From positions 14,079,740 through 14,143,739 of the forward strand of contig NC_069099.1 of NCBI RefSeq assembly GCF_947172395.1: 64,000 nucleotides of DNA, written 5' to 3'. Below the pieces are notes generated by a model. It saw only the letters and a list, made by a program, of their open reading frames with translations. It was not told the origin of the DNA and made no database searches. Numbering within the stretch: the first letter of the stretch is position 1; each line of letters begins with the position of its first letter. Shown here piece after piece: positions 1-11,225 of this stretch. This stretch comes from Bicyclus anynana (lineage: Eukaryota; Arthropoda; Insecta; Lepidoptera; Nymphalidae). Position numbers and translations under genes: made by a program.

Positions 1-1487
1 TATGTAATACAGAGCAGAGATCTTCTAAGAAATTTTCTGTAAGATTTCTCATTCTCAATCTTGACTTAGTGGCGAGAGGACAGTTTGGCAGTCATACAAT
101 ATAAAGGTATTTAAAAATTAGGTAAATATGAGGGTATTCCAACAATTATAATGCAAAGCAATTGGGGAATATCCATATAAAAACAAAATTGCTAAATCAC
201 TTCTCAATCTAAACACGCATAACCCATATACGCGGAGAATTTTCTAAAATATTTTGCAAACAATAAAAAATGTATTCCTTATTCTTATTGACATAAAGTT
301 GTAAATTAAACAAAAATATTTCCCAAAACCATATTCGTGCTCTTCTATTCTCGACGCGTACTGTGGTATATTTTATTTATCTTGCTATGTCAACGGAAAA
401 TGCACCATATACACTGAATGATAAGGTTGTAAATGACTAAGGCGCATGTGATCTTGACATAGATTTTGTAGAGGAAACTATCTGTCGTGTTACTTCTGAG
501 ATCTGTCGATGCCGACGCGGTACAGGCGGAAACAAAAGTCCTATAATTAAATGAAACAATTGAAACAATAAATATTGTACTCCGATATTTCTTCTATTCC
601 CGGAAGACGGTTTGCTTTGTATGTGTTCGTAAATTGACAGCACTAAAGATTTAAGTGTGTGTAACGTATAGGAACGTTTTAACATAGCAGAAACGCGTTG
701 TTAAATTTAAGTGATACTCTCAGAGGTAGTCGTATGATTCGTTTATCAACAGTAGCTCAGAAACCAGTTACAGACTGACGATAATTTGTACTAATTTGTA
801 TTTGTATAATTTAGCCCTTTCTAAAGAAAGAAAGAAAATATTGGGTCGGGATATAAAAATATTGGATTGCTCTTCTTCCAAAATAGTAACTAGAGCAACA
901 TTCTCTAATTGGTGATGTTCTTCTTTGTCGCTGCACTCTTGACAGAGTGGTCGTGGTCTCCATTTGGGTGTGGTGACAAGCGTCACTATCCATCGCCATT
1001 CCTCCCGTACTGTCTCTCTTTTACTCCTAAAATCCATACTCCACGGAGCGGATTTCACTAGGTCAGTCCGACGCATTAATAGAAAAACTAATAGATAGAA
1101 AAACTTAGTAGCGGGCATTTGCTAAGCACTATTAAAAGTATATTATTTTCCTGACATTTCTTCTTGAATTTTAAGTTAAACGTTGAAAACTGTTGTAGTT
1201 ATAAACCGTTTTTGTGGCGACTGTACGTTTTGCGAAATGGACGTCAAGTACACAGACAGTGGTCATCATCATTATTATAATATACCTACTTATTATTATT
1301 ATTATACAATTATGGTTGTTTTCTTTCGCTAACGAATGTTAAAACGGTTTAATCGATTGTTTCCTTTGAAGAAATCTATGATTATTACTTTATTTTATGT
1401 ATTATTAATGTAAGGGAAATTTGACTTTCGCTTTTCCATATAAGATCTGTCTGTATTGTGTGATTGTAATCTTTTATTGTAATATAA
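1..1487. other. AT-rich intronic sequence, nothing assigned
   Basis: No recognised repeat. An ATG-initiated 116-codon frame (768-1118, minus) has a hydrophobic start but no family I recognise, no neighbours and no supporting codon bias; I do not call it a gene. Confidence 0.4.
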
Positions 1488-1527
1488 CTATGGGCCTCAT
1501 ACGAAGGCTCACTATTCTTGTAACGTC

Positions 1528-1712
1528 AGCCACTGATGATCAAGTAAGCTCACTGCACTCCTGTAGAGCTAACGGCCTGACACCCGATAAAACTGATCGT
1601 ATGTTGGTCGCGATGTGCCTTCATGCCGATCACGACCAACATACGATCAGTTTTATCGGATGTCAAGCCGTTAGCGCTGTAGGCATGTGAGCTTACTTGA
1701 TCATCAGTGGCT
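1528..1712. mobile_element. hairpin MITE, near-palindromic, ~185 bp
   Basis: Left arm from AGCCACTGATGATCAAG (1528) to about 1614; right arm 1627-1712 is its reverse complement with few mismatches and small indels; loop ~12 bases. The outer flanks carry a direct repeat of about 24 bp (AACTATGGGYCTC... at ~1487 and ~1722). A second partial copy sits at 4799-4882, so this is a dispersed family, not a one-off palindrome. A frame crossing it (1421-1690) is incidental. Confidence 0.7.
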
Positions 1713-1851
1713 AACATAGTGTAACTATGGGTCTCTTATGAAGGCTTAGAATCACTTAGCCGACGATGGAACGAGCTATGTTCGCTGTATTTACTTTTCT
1801 ATGACTTCTGAGACTCAACTCGTACCATCGGCCGCCTATTGGCTAAAATGA

Positions 1852-2097
1852 TTCATCATTAACAACCCATATTCGGTTCACTGCTGAGCTCGAGTCTCCT
1901 CTCAGAATGCGACGGATTAGGCCAATAGTTCACCAAGCTGACACAATGTGGATTGGCAGAATTCACACTCGCAGAGAATTAAGAAAATGCTCTGGAATGT
2001 AGGTTTTCTCACGATGTTTTCTTTCACCGTTTGAGACACGTGATATTTAAGTTCTTAAAATGCACACAACTGAAAAGTGTTGAAGTTTGTGAGATTG
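1852..2097 (-). mobile_element. SINE family A, minus orientation, tRNA-like head missing
   Basis: Contains the body GAGCTCGAGTCTCCTCTCAG (reverse sense), GGATTGGCAGA, TCACGATGTTTTC and AAAATGCACACAACTGAAAAG. It diverges before the tRNA-derived head present in the copies at 15178 and 38522. The ATCATTAACAACCCATATTC end is the 3' end of the element. Confidence 0.85.
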
Positions 2098-2157
2098 TAG
2101 GAGTTAATCTATAGATCGATTGAACCGTTTTACAAAGTTCTTTTACTATTAGAATGC

Positions 2158-2242
2158 CATGTCAACTGTCATGGCCTGTTATAGGCCATACTTAAAGCTT
2201 ATTACAACTACGCGGGTGCAACCGCGAGGCGTCTGCTAGTAA
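2158..2242 (-). mobile_element. LINE 3'-tail fragment (family B)
   Basis: Degraded piece with CGCGGGTGCAACCGCGAGGC followed by GTCTGCTAGTA, the reverse sense of the ACTAGCTGACGCCGCGCGG end seen complete at 34662 and 35572. Confidence 0.5.
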
Positions 2243-2652
2243 GCCTATAAGGATAAATGAATTAGATTTATAGATAAACTAATATTACAAGCTGTAACCA
2301 AATAGATCTATCTTACATCGACTAGATAAATCATTGTCAACGTAATTATTGGGAAGGATACAAGGGTATTTAATCTAGGTCTCGGCTCGTTCACAATTCG
2401 CTAAACGTGTCAATGTTAACTCATAACGAGCCGCTTTACTACTGTTCAAGTGGGTAAACTGTACTTTTGTTGTTATAACTAAATACAGTTGACAAATAAC
2501 TGTAATAAAGGTCCAAGTGTCTAACTTGTAGATACTTTGTAGGATTTAACTTATTTTTTTTAGTTCTGAAAATTATAGGTAACGTAAAGAGTTCTATTTA
2601 ATTTCACTGAGTTACTTCAACGACTTTATTTTGTTTTTCTGTAGTTAAAATG
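2243..2652. other. AT-rich sequence, nothing assigned
   Basis: No ORF, repeat or motif that I can name. Confidence 0.5.
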
Positions 2653-2655
2653 TAA

Positions 2656-3157
2656 TGCTGGCTCTACACGATGGGCTATCGCTGGCCCAGCAAATGGTAG
2701 GATCTCATCTAAACGATTTCGTAGTTGTAATAAGCTATTGCTGCTGTGTCAACATATATTTATGCTTTCTATTATATTCATAACATATACGAGAAAAATA
2801 ATTATTAATAAAAAATAGCTTAAAAGAAGAAGTTTGCCTTTATTTATCCACCAAACACTGAGTAGTAAAAGCCACATATAGAAATACGTGGCTTATAAGA
2901 ACATAATAGAAAGTGCTAAATAGATATTGACACGGGCAAAGTGTGTGTGTGCAATAGTTAGTGATTGCTATACGCAGTCCCTACAAAAGGCCTATGTCCT
3001 GCAGAGGACGACCATCGGCTGATATGATGATACGCAGACCAATGTCCTATAAAAAAGGACAACGACGCAATCCCAAGACCATCGCACGCGCCATAACCCA
3101 TCAGACACCCCAACGCCCTCTATACAAATCGCAATAGCCCATCGTGTGGTGCCAGCA
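2656..3157. mobile_element. TIR element / MITE, 502 bp, TAA target-site duplication
   Basis: The ends TGCTGGCTCTACACGATGGG (2656) and, from the other strand, TGCTGGCACCACACGATGGG (ending 3157) form terminal inverted repeats of about 24 bp with two mismatches. TAA flanks both sides (2653-2655, 3158-3160). A 3-bp TWA duplication is typical of PIF/Harbinger-type transposition. No transposase frame is present, so it is non-autonomous. A LINE fragment is nested at 2978-3029. Confidence 0.75.
2978..3029 (+). mobile_element. 52-bp LINE 3'-end insertion with 8-bp TSD, nested in the TIR element
   Basis: TCCCTACAAAAGGCCTATGT ... CATCGGCTGATATGATG is the 3' terminus of the LINE whose RT C-terminus is at 60290. 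ATACGCAG occurs directly on both sides (2970-2977 and 3030-3037), a clean target-site duplication. Confidence 0.8.
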
Positions 3158-3420
3158 TAACACGCACCTACTGTTTAGATCTACCTTAAGCTTTAGGAAT
3201 ATCTGTGTTCTGTGCTTCAAACAGCTTTCACGTAAGCTTATGGTATAGGTATGTAACACGTTGTAAACATTTATTATCACGAATTCACGACATCGACATG
3301 ATCAGTATATGATTCCATAATATCTGTCGCCTTTATGACGGCGGCGATCGTCAAATATACTTTTATTTGAGTTTCATCCGTATATAACCAGTCAAGCAAT
3401 TGGATGCTACTTTGTGCGCA

Positions 3421-3478
3421 TCCTATTTTAGACTGGTCGATGTTATTCGCTAATAACATCGACCAGTCTAAAATAGGA
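3421..3478. repeat. perfect hairpin, 26-bp arms, 6-base loop
   Basis: Arm 3421-3446 (TCCTATTTTAGACTGGTCGA...) is exactly reverse-complementary to 3453-3478; loop TCGCTA. Sequence to the left continues without homology, so this does not look like a whole MITE. A (TC)n run follows at 3488-3502. Confidence 0.85.
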
Positions 3479-3509
3479 GTTTTATTATCTCTCTCTCTCT
3501 CTTCTCGGA

Positions 3510-3664
3510 CCAAGGCGCGTTTCGAACCCTCGTAACTTTAATTTAAAGTTTTCGAATGATTATTATCACCATTATCTTAAGTTTAATATTATTACCTGAC
3601 GTTTCGAAAGAGCTTGTAAACTAAGCCTATTTGAAATAAATAAATTTTGACTTTAACTTTGACT
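3510..3664 (+). mobile_element. retroposon 3' end (family E)
   Basis: CGAACCCTCGTAACTTTAA ... AGCTTGTAAACTAAGCCTA ... ATAAATTTTGACTTTAACTT. Homologous pieces lie at 51825-51968 (same strand) and 27275-27445 (opposite strand). The TTTGACTTTGACTT tail resembles a LINE 3' terminus. Confidence 0.65.
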
Positions 3665-3852
3665 TATTACAACGTAAACTTTATTTCTAGGGGATGCCAA
3701 AAATAAAATGTCACTAATAACGAAGTTTCCACGGAAACCAATGACGTCACAGTGTTGTAACTTTACTTATTGCGGGGACTGAATCCGTTATAATAATTCT
3801 ATAATTCCATCGTTAAAGTCCAACTATTATGTAAGACTCCTATAATTCAAAG

Positions 3853-3935
3853 TACCTCATCGGTCTAGTGGTTGGTTTCGGATCATGAGGCCCTGGGTTC
3901 GAATCCTGGTTCGGGCCATGATCTCATGGAAAAAG
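3853..3935 (+). mobile_element. tRNA-like SINE head (family D)
   Basis: A box A-like TCGGTCTAGTGGT and a box B-like GGGTTCGAATCC, 38 bases apart, give Pol III promoter architecture. The acceptor ends do not pair, so it is not a working tRNA gene. The 3' boundary is unclear. Confidence 0.5.
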
Positions 3936-4798
3936 ATAAAGTACTTTTTCTTTCTTCAAAAAGTGTCATAGGCTGTTTTTAAGAAGTGTGTCAATTGTCT
4001 TGGCTATATTTTAAGAAGAGTGTCGTAGGCTATATTTTATCCCCATAGTCTCATAAGAACGGGAACTAGTATTATTATAATGACTCTTTTAAAGAAAAAA
4101 TACGCCATACCAACACGTGTTTTAGGTAAATTATATGCTAGCAACCAAATTATATATGTAAATATAGGTTAATTATAAGTACTTTTGTCGAAGCACTACT
4201 TCTAAATCAATTAACTGTATATAAAACCGCTGATATTTCCTGTTAAGTAATTGAGTTAGCGGAATATAGAACTATAAAGTGTAGTATATACTATTACAAG
4301 GAATAAATGATAACCGACGTCTCCATATAAATAAAGTCATAAAAGACTAAATATAGGCAAAGCGTTAATAAAGTTTACAGTCCAATTTGCATTCCTAGGA
4401 GGCAAAGAAATCAATAATTACCGTTTTCTAGGATTAACGGTTTAAATAACATCAAGTAATACGACATTTTTGCTACATCATAAAATTTTGACTCCGTTTT
4501 CTGTCGCTTTCAAAGATTATTATCCTCAATAGATGCTTTATCCACTTGGTTTGTTTTTTATGATTGAAAACTTTATTGCACAAATAGGAGTAACTACCTA
4601 ACTATCTACCAGTAGCAAAGGATGAAATTTCGATGAAGGTAAGCCGTTTAAAAGAAAAGGAAATTCATGTAGCGTGATACAAACTCCAGTTTCTCATATA
4701 TCTAGATACAGTACAACAATGAATATGCATCATGGGTTTTTAAAGATAACCCGGCGGGAATCGGCTAGCATGCACTATTCGCCGCTGCTAATTTTCTA
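3936..4798. other. AT-rich sequence, nothing assigned
   Basis: No ORF above 60 codons and no recognised repeat. Confidence 0.5.
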
Positions 4799-4882
4799 AT
4801 GTCAGCCACTGACGATCAAGTAAGCTCACACACCTGCAGCGTTAACGGCTTGACAGCCGATGAAACTGATCGCGTGTGACGA
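4799..4882 (+). mobile_element. half copy of the hairpin MITE at 1528-1712
   Basis: GTCAGCCACTGACGATCAAG, then TAAGCTCACACACCTGCAGC and GTTAACGGCTTGACAGCCGA match one arm; the second arm is absent. Confidence 0.7.
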
Positions 4883-5029
4883 GCAACTTTTCATGATGTA
4901 CTATTACGTAGCTAAAATGGAGTCGAAATAAATGCAAATTTAAAAGGAGTGAGCCGTGAATTTTTAATTAACGAAAACAAGGCGTTGAAAGGCGCTTAAA
5001 GGTATTTAAATTAATAAACTAAAGCAGGA

Positions 5030-5128
5030 GGCAGAAATCACGGACTCGGAAAGGGCATTCCACAGTTTTGCTGTGCGAATTAGAAAAGTTTTACAAAACG
5101 TTTAGTACGAGTTGCCTGGATATCTAGG
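5030..5128 (+). mobile_element. probable LINE relic
   Basis: GGACTCGGAAAGGGCATTCC ... GTTTAGTACGAGTTGCCTGG resembles a dispersed lepidopteran LINE-derived segment I recognise loosely; no open frame remains. Confidence 0.35.
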
Positions 5129-5135
5129 TAAAGGT

Positions 5136-5328
5136 ACTAATATTATAAAGCTGAAGAGTTCGTTTGGTTGAACGCGCTAATCTAAGAAACTTCTGGTCTA
5201 ATTTGAAAAATTCTTTCAGTGTTACATAGCCCATTTATCAAGGAAGCCTATAGGCTATATTTTTTCCCCGTATTCCTGCGGGAAAGGAAAGCATGCGTGT
5301 GAAACCGCACGGCGTCTATTAGTTCTGG
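5136..5328 (-). mobile_element. LINE 3' tail (family B)
   Basis: Reverse sense: ACTAATATTATAAAGCTGAA, TTGAACGCGCTAATCT, then GTGAAACCGCACGGCGTC. Nearly the full length of the family. Confidence 0.8.
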
Positions 5329-5785
5329 ATATAAGCCGATGAACTGATTTTAAAAACTTTCACCGATAGAAAACTACAACCACCATTATTAGGGAGTAAT
5401 ACAGATTATTTTTTATCATCCCAAGGGAACTAACTGCACAGGCGAAACTGCGTGACGTCAGCTGATCGTAAAATAGATACGTATAATATTGTTGACTTGT
5501 CTAAATTAATAAATAACTATGCTTATTAAAAACATAAAAAAAACAATAAATAATTAAGAACAATACTTAAAATAACATTCCGAATGCTTAATGAAGACTT
5601 CTTCATTATATTATTCGAAGTGGAAACAAAACAAGTAATAAATTTAGCCATTAACGATGACAAACGGTTTCTAGCTATCAAGTCATTACTTCCATTACAC
5701 GATCAGTAAGACGTATGGTATGTAAGAGTGGATGTATGGACATACATCACCGATAAGAGAAGAGTACTTACATTATATTTTACTA
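5329..5785. other. AT-rich sequence, nothing assigned
   Basis: No recognised feature. Confidence 0.5.
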
Positions 5786-5903
5786 GCTGACGCCGCGCGG
5801 TTTCACCCGATTGGTACCCGTTCCCGTAGGAATATGAAGATAATATATAGCCTATAGCCTTCCTCGATAAATGAGCTATCTAACACTTAAAGAATTACTA
5901 AAT
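5786..5903 (+). mobile_element. LINE 3' tail (family B), truncated
   Basis: Starts TAGCTGACGCCGCGCGGTTT and includes TTCCCGTTCCCGTAGGAATA-type sequence, stopping after AACACTTAAAGAATTA. It abuts an opposite-strand copy at 5910. Confidence 0.8.
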
Positions 5904-5909
5904 ATATCT

Positions 5910-6045
5910 ATACTAATATTATAAAGCTGAAGAGTTTGTTTGTTTGAACGCGCTAATCTCAGGAACTACAGGTCCGATTTGAAGATTTCTTTCAGTGTTA
6001 GATAGCCCATATATTGAGGAAGGCTATAGGCCATATATTATCCCT
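5910..6045 (-). mobile_element. LINE 3' tail (family B), inverted relative to its neighbour
   Basis: TACTAATATTATAAAGCTGA ... GTTAGATAGCCCATATATTG ... ATTATCCCTGTACTTC. With 5786-5903 it forms a diverged inverted pair. Confidence 0.8.
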
Positions 6046-6114
6046 GTACTTCAGTAAAACTTACTTAAAAAGTAAAACAGTTATGGTTTAAGGCATAATA
6101 TCATTGAAAATTTT

Positions 6115-6445
6115 GAAAAACCCCCGAAGGTTATGAAATTATTAATTACACTCTCGATCAAGTCATCAATATTCTCTTTTAGTGCGCTTTAATTTGAGAC
6201 CCCACTAGAGTATATTTGCAGACATTCAGTTATTCTTCCCCAATTTTACCCCCCACAACTTTTAAACAGCTCATCCGATTTTCATCAAACATGTCTAAGA
6301 AAACTCGCTCATAAGTCACCTTTAATACGAAAAAAACTAAATTGAAATCGCTTCATACGTTCGGGAGCTATGGTGCCACAGACAGACTGACAGACAGACA
6401 CGTCAAACTTATAGCACCCCTCTTTTTGCGTCGGTTAATAATAAT
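6115..6445 (+). mobile_element. RTE-like LINE 3' untranslated region
   Basis: Contains CAGACAGACTGACAGACAGA, then AACTTATAGCACCCCTCTTT and TTGCGTCGG, a 3' end I recognise from lepidopteran LINEs, plus CAGCTCATCCGATTTTCATC. No coding part. Confidence 0.6.
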
Positions 6446-7010
6446 AGGCACTTTTTAGGCAAGCGTGTCCCATCTCCAAGATCTCATCATTCTCTTCCAT
6501 TAGGCATGGTCTCAATTTGATCATTTGATCATGATCGATTGATTGTACTCAAGCGATCATGTTGACCATAAAAAGATTTTCTCCGTGATCCTATATTTCC
6601 GTTCACAGATCCTAAAACGTATGGAACACCGTCGTTCACCGTTCGCCTATTAATTTCACGTGTTGCTGCTATCTTGTAACGTCTTGATAAAGGTGATAAT
6701 CCGTTATTTATGTCAGCCATTTTTCAAACGGGCCCAGCACGCGACTAAGTGTCACCCAACGACCGCGCAACACTTTTCTTATTACGCTGTAATGATGGAC
6801 ACACACGGTCGAACATGTTTGTTATTTTATTCGTTTGATTACGTGGCTGCAACATTATATATTTAAATAAAGTTTGGTTTGAGAATGCATTACTTGGCCA
6901 TTTTTCTAAATAATCCAAACAATAAATATAAAACGCACTTCACTACTTGATGAACTGTGTACTGATAGTAATTAATTGTGATGTTAAAAAGTGATTTTTC
7001 GGCACTTTTT
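6446..7010. other. unassigned sequence
   Basis: Two small overlapping opposite-strand frames (63 and 68 codons near 6529-6866) look incidental. No repeat recognised. Confidence 0.4.
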
Positions 7011-7178
7011 TTAACTTAATTTAGTAGACAGTTGATTATGTTTGTAAAGTTGATATTTTCTTTGTTAAATCAGTCTAATTCTCGCGTTCACTAGTAAATT
7101 TCTGTGAAAATAGAGTTTAATGTGATAAACTCTATTTTCACAGAAATTTACTAGTGAACTGTCTACTAAAGTTAACAT
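7011..7178. repeat. foldback: 34-bp perfect hairpin inside outer inverted arms
   Basis: Arm 7086-7119 (GTTCACTAGTAAATTTCTGT...) is exactly complementary to 7126-7159 with the 6-base loop ATGTGA. Outside it, TTAACTTAATTTAGTAGACA (7011) and the complement of CTGTCTACTAAAGTTAA (7160-7176) form a second, interrupted arm pair. About 52 unpaired bases lie between the outer and inner left arms. Confidence 0.8.
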
Positions 7179-8560
7179 TGCGTTGCACTTATAAAAGTAA
7201 AGTTAAACTGACGTGTGTCTTGGATATTAACGAATCAGTGTTTTATATTTACCTAACATGTTTCTTTTTTTAATTGAAGGATACAAAGAATTAGATCTAA
7301 GTAATAGTAGTAGTATCAGTAGTTGTTTACAAGATTTAATATAAAAACGCAACGACAATCAACTCTATACTGTATGGAGCTTGTACGTCGAGCATGCCCC
7401 TTCGTGGCTAGCCGCCATAACAACAAACATAACGGTTGTGTTTTACAAAATTCTCTGTTTCCTCGACAAGTAGACATATTGTCCCTAATAGAGATTAGAG
7501 ATCTGTTAGGCTCCAATGTAGAAAGTGTTGTTTCGAAATTCGGAAAAGCGATGACTAATGAGGCAAGCGATCCGACAGCCGATAGCGCGTGTTCTGCCGA
7601 TAAGTCTTCTTGAGACTCGATTTGTTTTGAAAAGTGAATACCGACGAACAATCAATTTCTCTATTAGTAATATCCAGACTCACATTAGTTGTTTATAAGA
7701 TGAGAGTAAGGTAATGGAGTGGTTATTTGTTTGTTTTTGAATTTAACAAAAAAGTTATTTTCAATACGTTATAACCTATATCTTGAAATACATGGTAACA
7801 TTATTATAATTAATGAGTATTGAATTGTTAATATTTATCTAGAAAATGAAATTTTGACTAAAAACAAAGAACTGAGCAGGAATTTTCTCAAAAATTGATG
7901 AGTTTAGGATTCGTCATGTCACGTTAAGGCTAAATTAAGAGTGCACATATTAGGACAAACGCTGGTAAGTTGTAAACTTTTCAACCGACTTCAAAAAGTT
8001 CGTCAAAGGCTTAATTCGTCATTATTAAGCCTTATGGTTCTGCATTTAAGTATATTTTCAGAAAAGTTAACTATTTTATGAGTGTTTGTTACTCAACTGA
8101 TCAGCTGGTCTTTCACTATTTCGGTCTTTATTTACAAACTTGACATTTATTACAATCTCAATTTCGTATAGTTATGTCAACTACAATACGTCAAAGTTAG
8201 TGAATTAGCCTACTGGATGATAACTTCACCATCAGCACATTGATTATGTTATTCTGATAGCTATACCACACTATAATATCAATATCACCTATGTCCCAAT
8301 ATAAGGCTTCTTTTTATATCAATATTCCTCGTAATAACATCTACGTGACTGAAACCGTATGGTAAAATTACTAAATAACTAAATATTCCAATAGAAAGTC
8401 GACGTAATAAGGTAAACGGAGCCGCCCACTACATATCTACCGACGAAACCGGAGACGGGACAGATCAAAACAGTATCCAGATCGGGTAATTAAATTTATC
8501 GAGAAAGATAACATTTCTAGAAAATATGCTAAGCGTTTGTATAATAAAGCAATTGGGAGG
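7179..8560. other. unassigned sequence
   Basis: Opposite-strand frames of 96 (+, 7323-7613) and 111 (-, 7316-7651) codons overlap. Base composition here is higher in GC, and the plus frame could be a decayed transposon or gene piece, but I recognise no domain. Confidence 0.35.
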
Positions 8561-8613
8561 TTTGGACGCGTGCCGGCGCATTCCGGCGCACGCGCGCCTG
8601 GCCGGAGGGGGGT
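8561..8613. other. short GC-rich patch
   Basis: GACGCGTGCCGGCGCATTCC and CGCACGCGCGCCTGGCCGG stand out sharply in AT-rich DNA, directly before the 19-bp minisatellite. Confidence 0.4.
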
Positions 8614-9158
8614 TACCGAACGTTACTGGATATTTTTAAGATTACTGTATATTTTTAAGGTTACTGTATATTTTTAACATTACTGGATATATTAAGATTA
8701 CTGTATATTTTTAAAATTACTGGATATTTTTAATATTACTGTATATTTTTAAGATTACTGTATATTTTTACCATTACTGGATGTTTTTAATATTACCTAC
8801 TGAATATTTTTAACATTACTGGATATTTTTAATATTTCTGTATATTTTTAAGATTACTGTATATTTTTAACATTACTGGATGTTTGAAGATTACTGAATT
8901 TTTTTAACATTACAGGATATTTTTAATATTTCTGTATATTTTTAAGATTACTGTATATTTTTAAGATTAGTGATTGTTTTTAATATTACTGGATATTTCA
9001 ATATGAATACTGAATATTTTGTAACATTACTGAATATTTCAACATTACTGTAATTTTTAAGATTACTGTATATTTTAAATATTACTGAATGCTTTTAATG
9101 TTACTGGATATTTTGAATATTAGGTATTTAATATTTTTAACATTACCTACTGGATGTT
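8614..9158. repeat. 19-bp AT-rich minisatellite
   Basis: About 28 degenerate copies of TTACTGTATATTTTTAAGA, with variants TTACTGGATATTTTTAACA. Spacing is mainly 19 bases with some deletions. Confidence 0.9.
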
Positions 9159-9549
9159 TTTACTGTCTATGTCCTCAATAGTTCTTTTATCGTGCTCTTT
9201 TTAGCTTTGGTAATTTTACTTATATATAGATATACATATACGATGTAAATTAAAACAGCGTGGTGGGTCCAAGCTCCACATCTCAAACTTACGTAGTTAT
9301 GGCAGGAGTATATAAGTTGACAAAGTTTATAAAATGAGGAAGGTCAGACTATGACAGTCTCTTAGATCATTAAACGTCGCGCAAGATTTATGTCAGGGCC
9401 GCTAACAGGTAAAATTATTTTGTTACCATCAAAGTTACTAATGATATTAAACATTTAAGATCTAATAAAAAGCTGGTAAACAAATCATGTAAAAGGAGTA
9501 AAAAAATGCTATATTCTTTTACTTCAAGACAGTGCATTTAGCATCAAGA
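9159..9549. other. unassigned sequence
   Basis: No recognised feature between the two arrays. Confidence 0.5.
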
Positions 9550-10880
9550 GAAAGTGTCAATCGTACAAGCATCTACTCGTAACTACAAAAGCTGAAATTT
9601 AAATACTGCAAATGAAGGTACACTTGCAATTTAAAATCGTGCTCTGATTTTACATTTATCTTGTACATAAGTATTCAGTGCTATTATTTCACTTGATGTA
9701 AAACAAAAGGCAGCATGAGAGACTTATATTGACTACTTCCCATAAACCCAAGTCTGTGACAGAATTATTTCAACAAACAAGAACCTAAATCTTTTCATTT
9801 TATTCTTAGCTTCATTTACGATAAACAGAGAGAGCCAATGTAACTCTTAATCGAATAAGCACAGAACTATAAAAGTTGCAAGTTACAATTTAATTACCGC
9901 AAATAAAGTCTTAAAAGCCAGATAAGACAAAATGAAGGTACAATTGCAATTTGAATCCGTATCAATAAGAAATCACTAATGGTACAAATATTTCACCCGA
10001 TGTAAAATAAATGGCAGCATCAGAAACTGATATTGACTACTTCAAAGACCCAAGTCTGTGTCAAAATTATTTCAATAAACAATAACCAGAATCTTCTCAT
10101 TTCATTCGCAACTTACTAATTTACTACCAAGAGCGAGTGTCAGTCAAACGTTCAATCGAATAAGCATACAAGTATAAAAGTTGCAAGTTGCAATTTAATT
10201 ACCGCAAATAAAGTCTTAAAAGGCAGATAAGACACAATGAAGGTACACTTGCAATTTGAATCCGTATCAATAAGAAAATCGTGCACTAATTTTACTATTA
10301 TTTCACCCGATGTTAAATAAAAGGCAGCATGACTCACTGAACACGTCCAAAAAACCAAAATCAAATTCAGAATTATTTAAAAATAACATGACCTTAAACG
10401 CGCTGCCATTTTCTGCTGCCATTTACCATAAAGGGAGAACCAAACGTTCAATCGAATAAGCAAACAACAATGAATCCGTATCCGTATAAATAAGAAAATC
10501 ATACCTAATGTTACTATTATTTCACCCGATGTAAAATAAATGGCAGCATCAGAAACTTATATTGACTACTTCAAAGACCCAAGTCTGTGTCAAAATTATT
10601 TCAATAAACAATAACCAGAATCTTCTCATTTCATTCGCAACTTACTAATTTACTACCAAGAGCGAGTGTCAGTCAAACGTTCAATCGAATAAGCATACAA
10701 GTATAAAAGTTGAAAGTTGCAATTTAATTACCGCAAATAAAGTCTTAAAAGCCAGATAAGACACAATGAAGGTACACACTTGCAATTTGAATCCGTATCA
10801 ATAAGAAAATCGTGCACTAATGTTACTATTATTTCACCCGATGTGAAATAAAAGGCAGCATGCAACGAGTCACTGACCAG
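9550..10880. repeat. tandem array, five copies of a ~305-bp unit
   Basis: CAGCAT in the segment TTTCACCCGATGTAAAATAA-ATGGCAGCAT recurs at 9711, 10015, 10325, 10544 and 10856, so steps of 304, 310, 219 (an internally deleted copy) and 312. TTAATTACCGCAAATAAAGT recurs at about 9890, 10195 and 10724. Copy 1 is the most diverged. The minus frames at 10152-10364 and 10728-10985 are just two copies of this repeat, not genes. Confidence 0.9.
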
Positions 10881-11225
10881 TACAACGCATGAGAAGCGAA
10901 ACCTGCGATAATCATAATACGCTTGCAGATATGTGATTAGCTGCGGGGTCACGAAACGGTCGGCGTTAGACCGAGACGCGGGCATGGCTGTCCTGCTCGC
11001 ACCTTAAAAATATCCTATGATCATCTACAGACTCCCCAACCTATAAACGGCCCAACCTAAACTATCAAACTATGTAGCTTATTAGATTCTAAACAAGCCA
11101 CCACAACGCTTTTGAAATGTCCCTTCTAATAAATTTAGAAAAAGTATCATAAATAACATGGTAAATATATTCTGCTAACATATATCAATTTATATAACAA
11201 AATGAAACCCAGCATATTTATCAAT
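10881..11225. other. unassigned sequence
   Basis: No recognised feature. Confidence 0.5.

Noticed and set aside
768..1118. 116-codon minus ORF with hydrophobic N-terminus
   Set aside because: ATG-initiated, but no recognisable family, no splice or expression evidence; length is possible by chance in 64 kb.
3277..3513. 78-codon minus frame with plausible-looking sequence
   Set aside because: It crosses the perfect hairpin and a (TC)n run; both halves of the hairpin are translated, so the frame is not an evolved protein.
3853..3935. Possible tRNA gene (also the heads of SINEs at 21718, 44271, 58020)
   Set aside because: Box A and box B are present but acceptor stems do not pair and each continues into a SINE-type body or unrelated sequence.
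7316..7651. Overlapping opposite-strand frames of 96 and 111 codons
   Set aside because: Mutual shadows with no recognisable motif; possibly an old transposon piece but not supportable.
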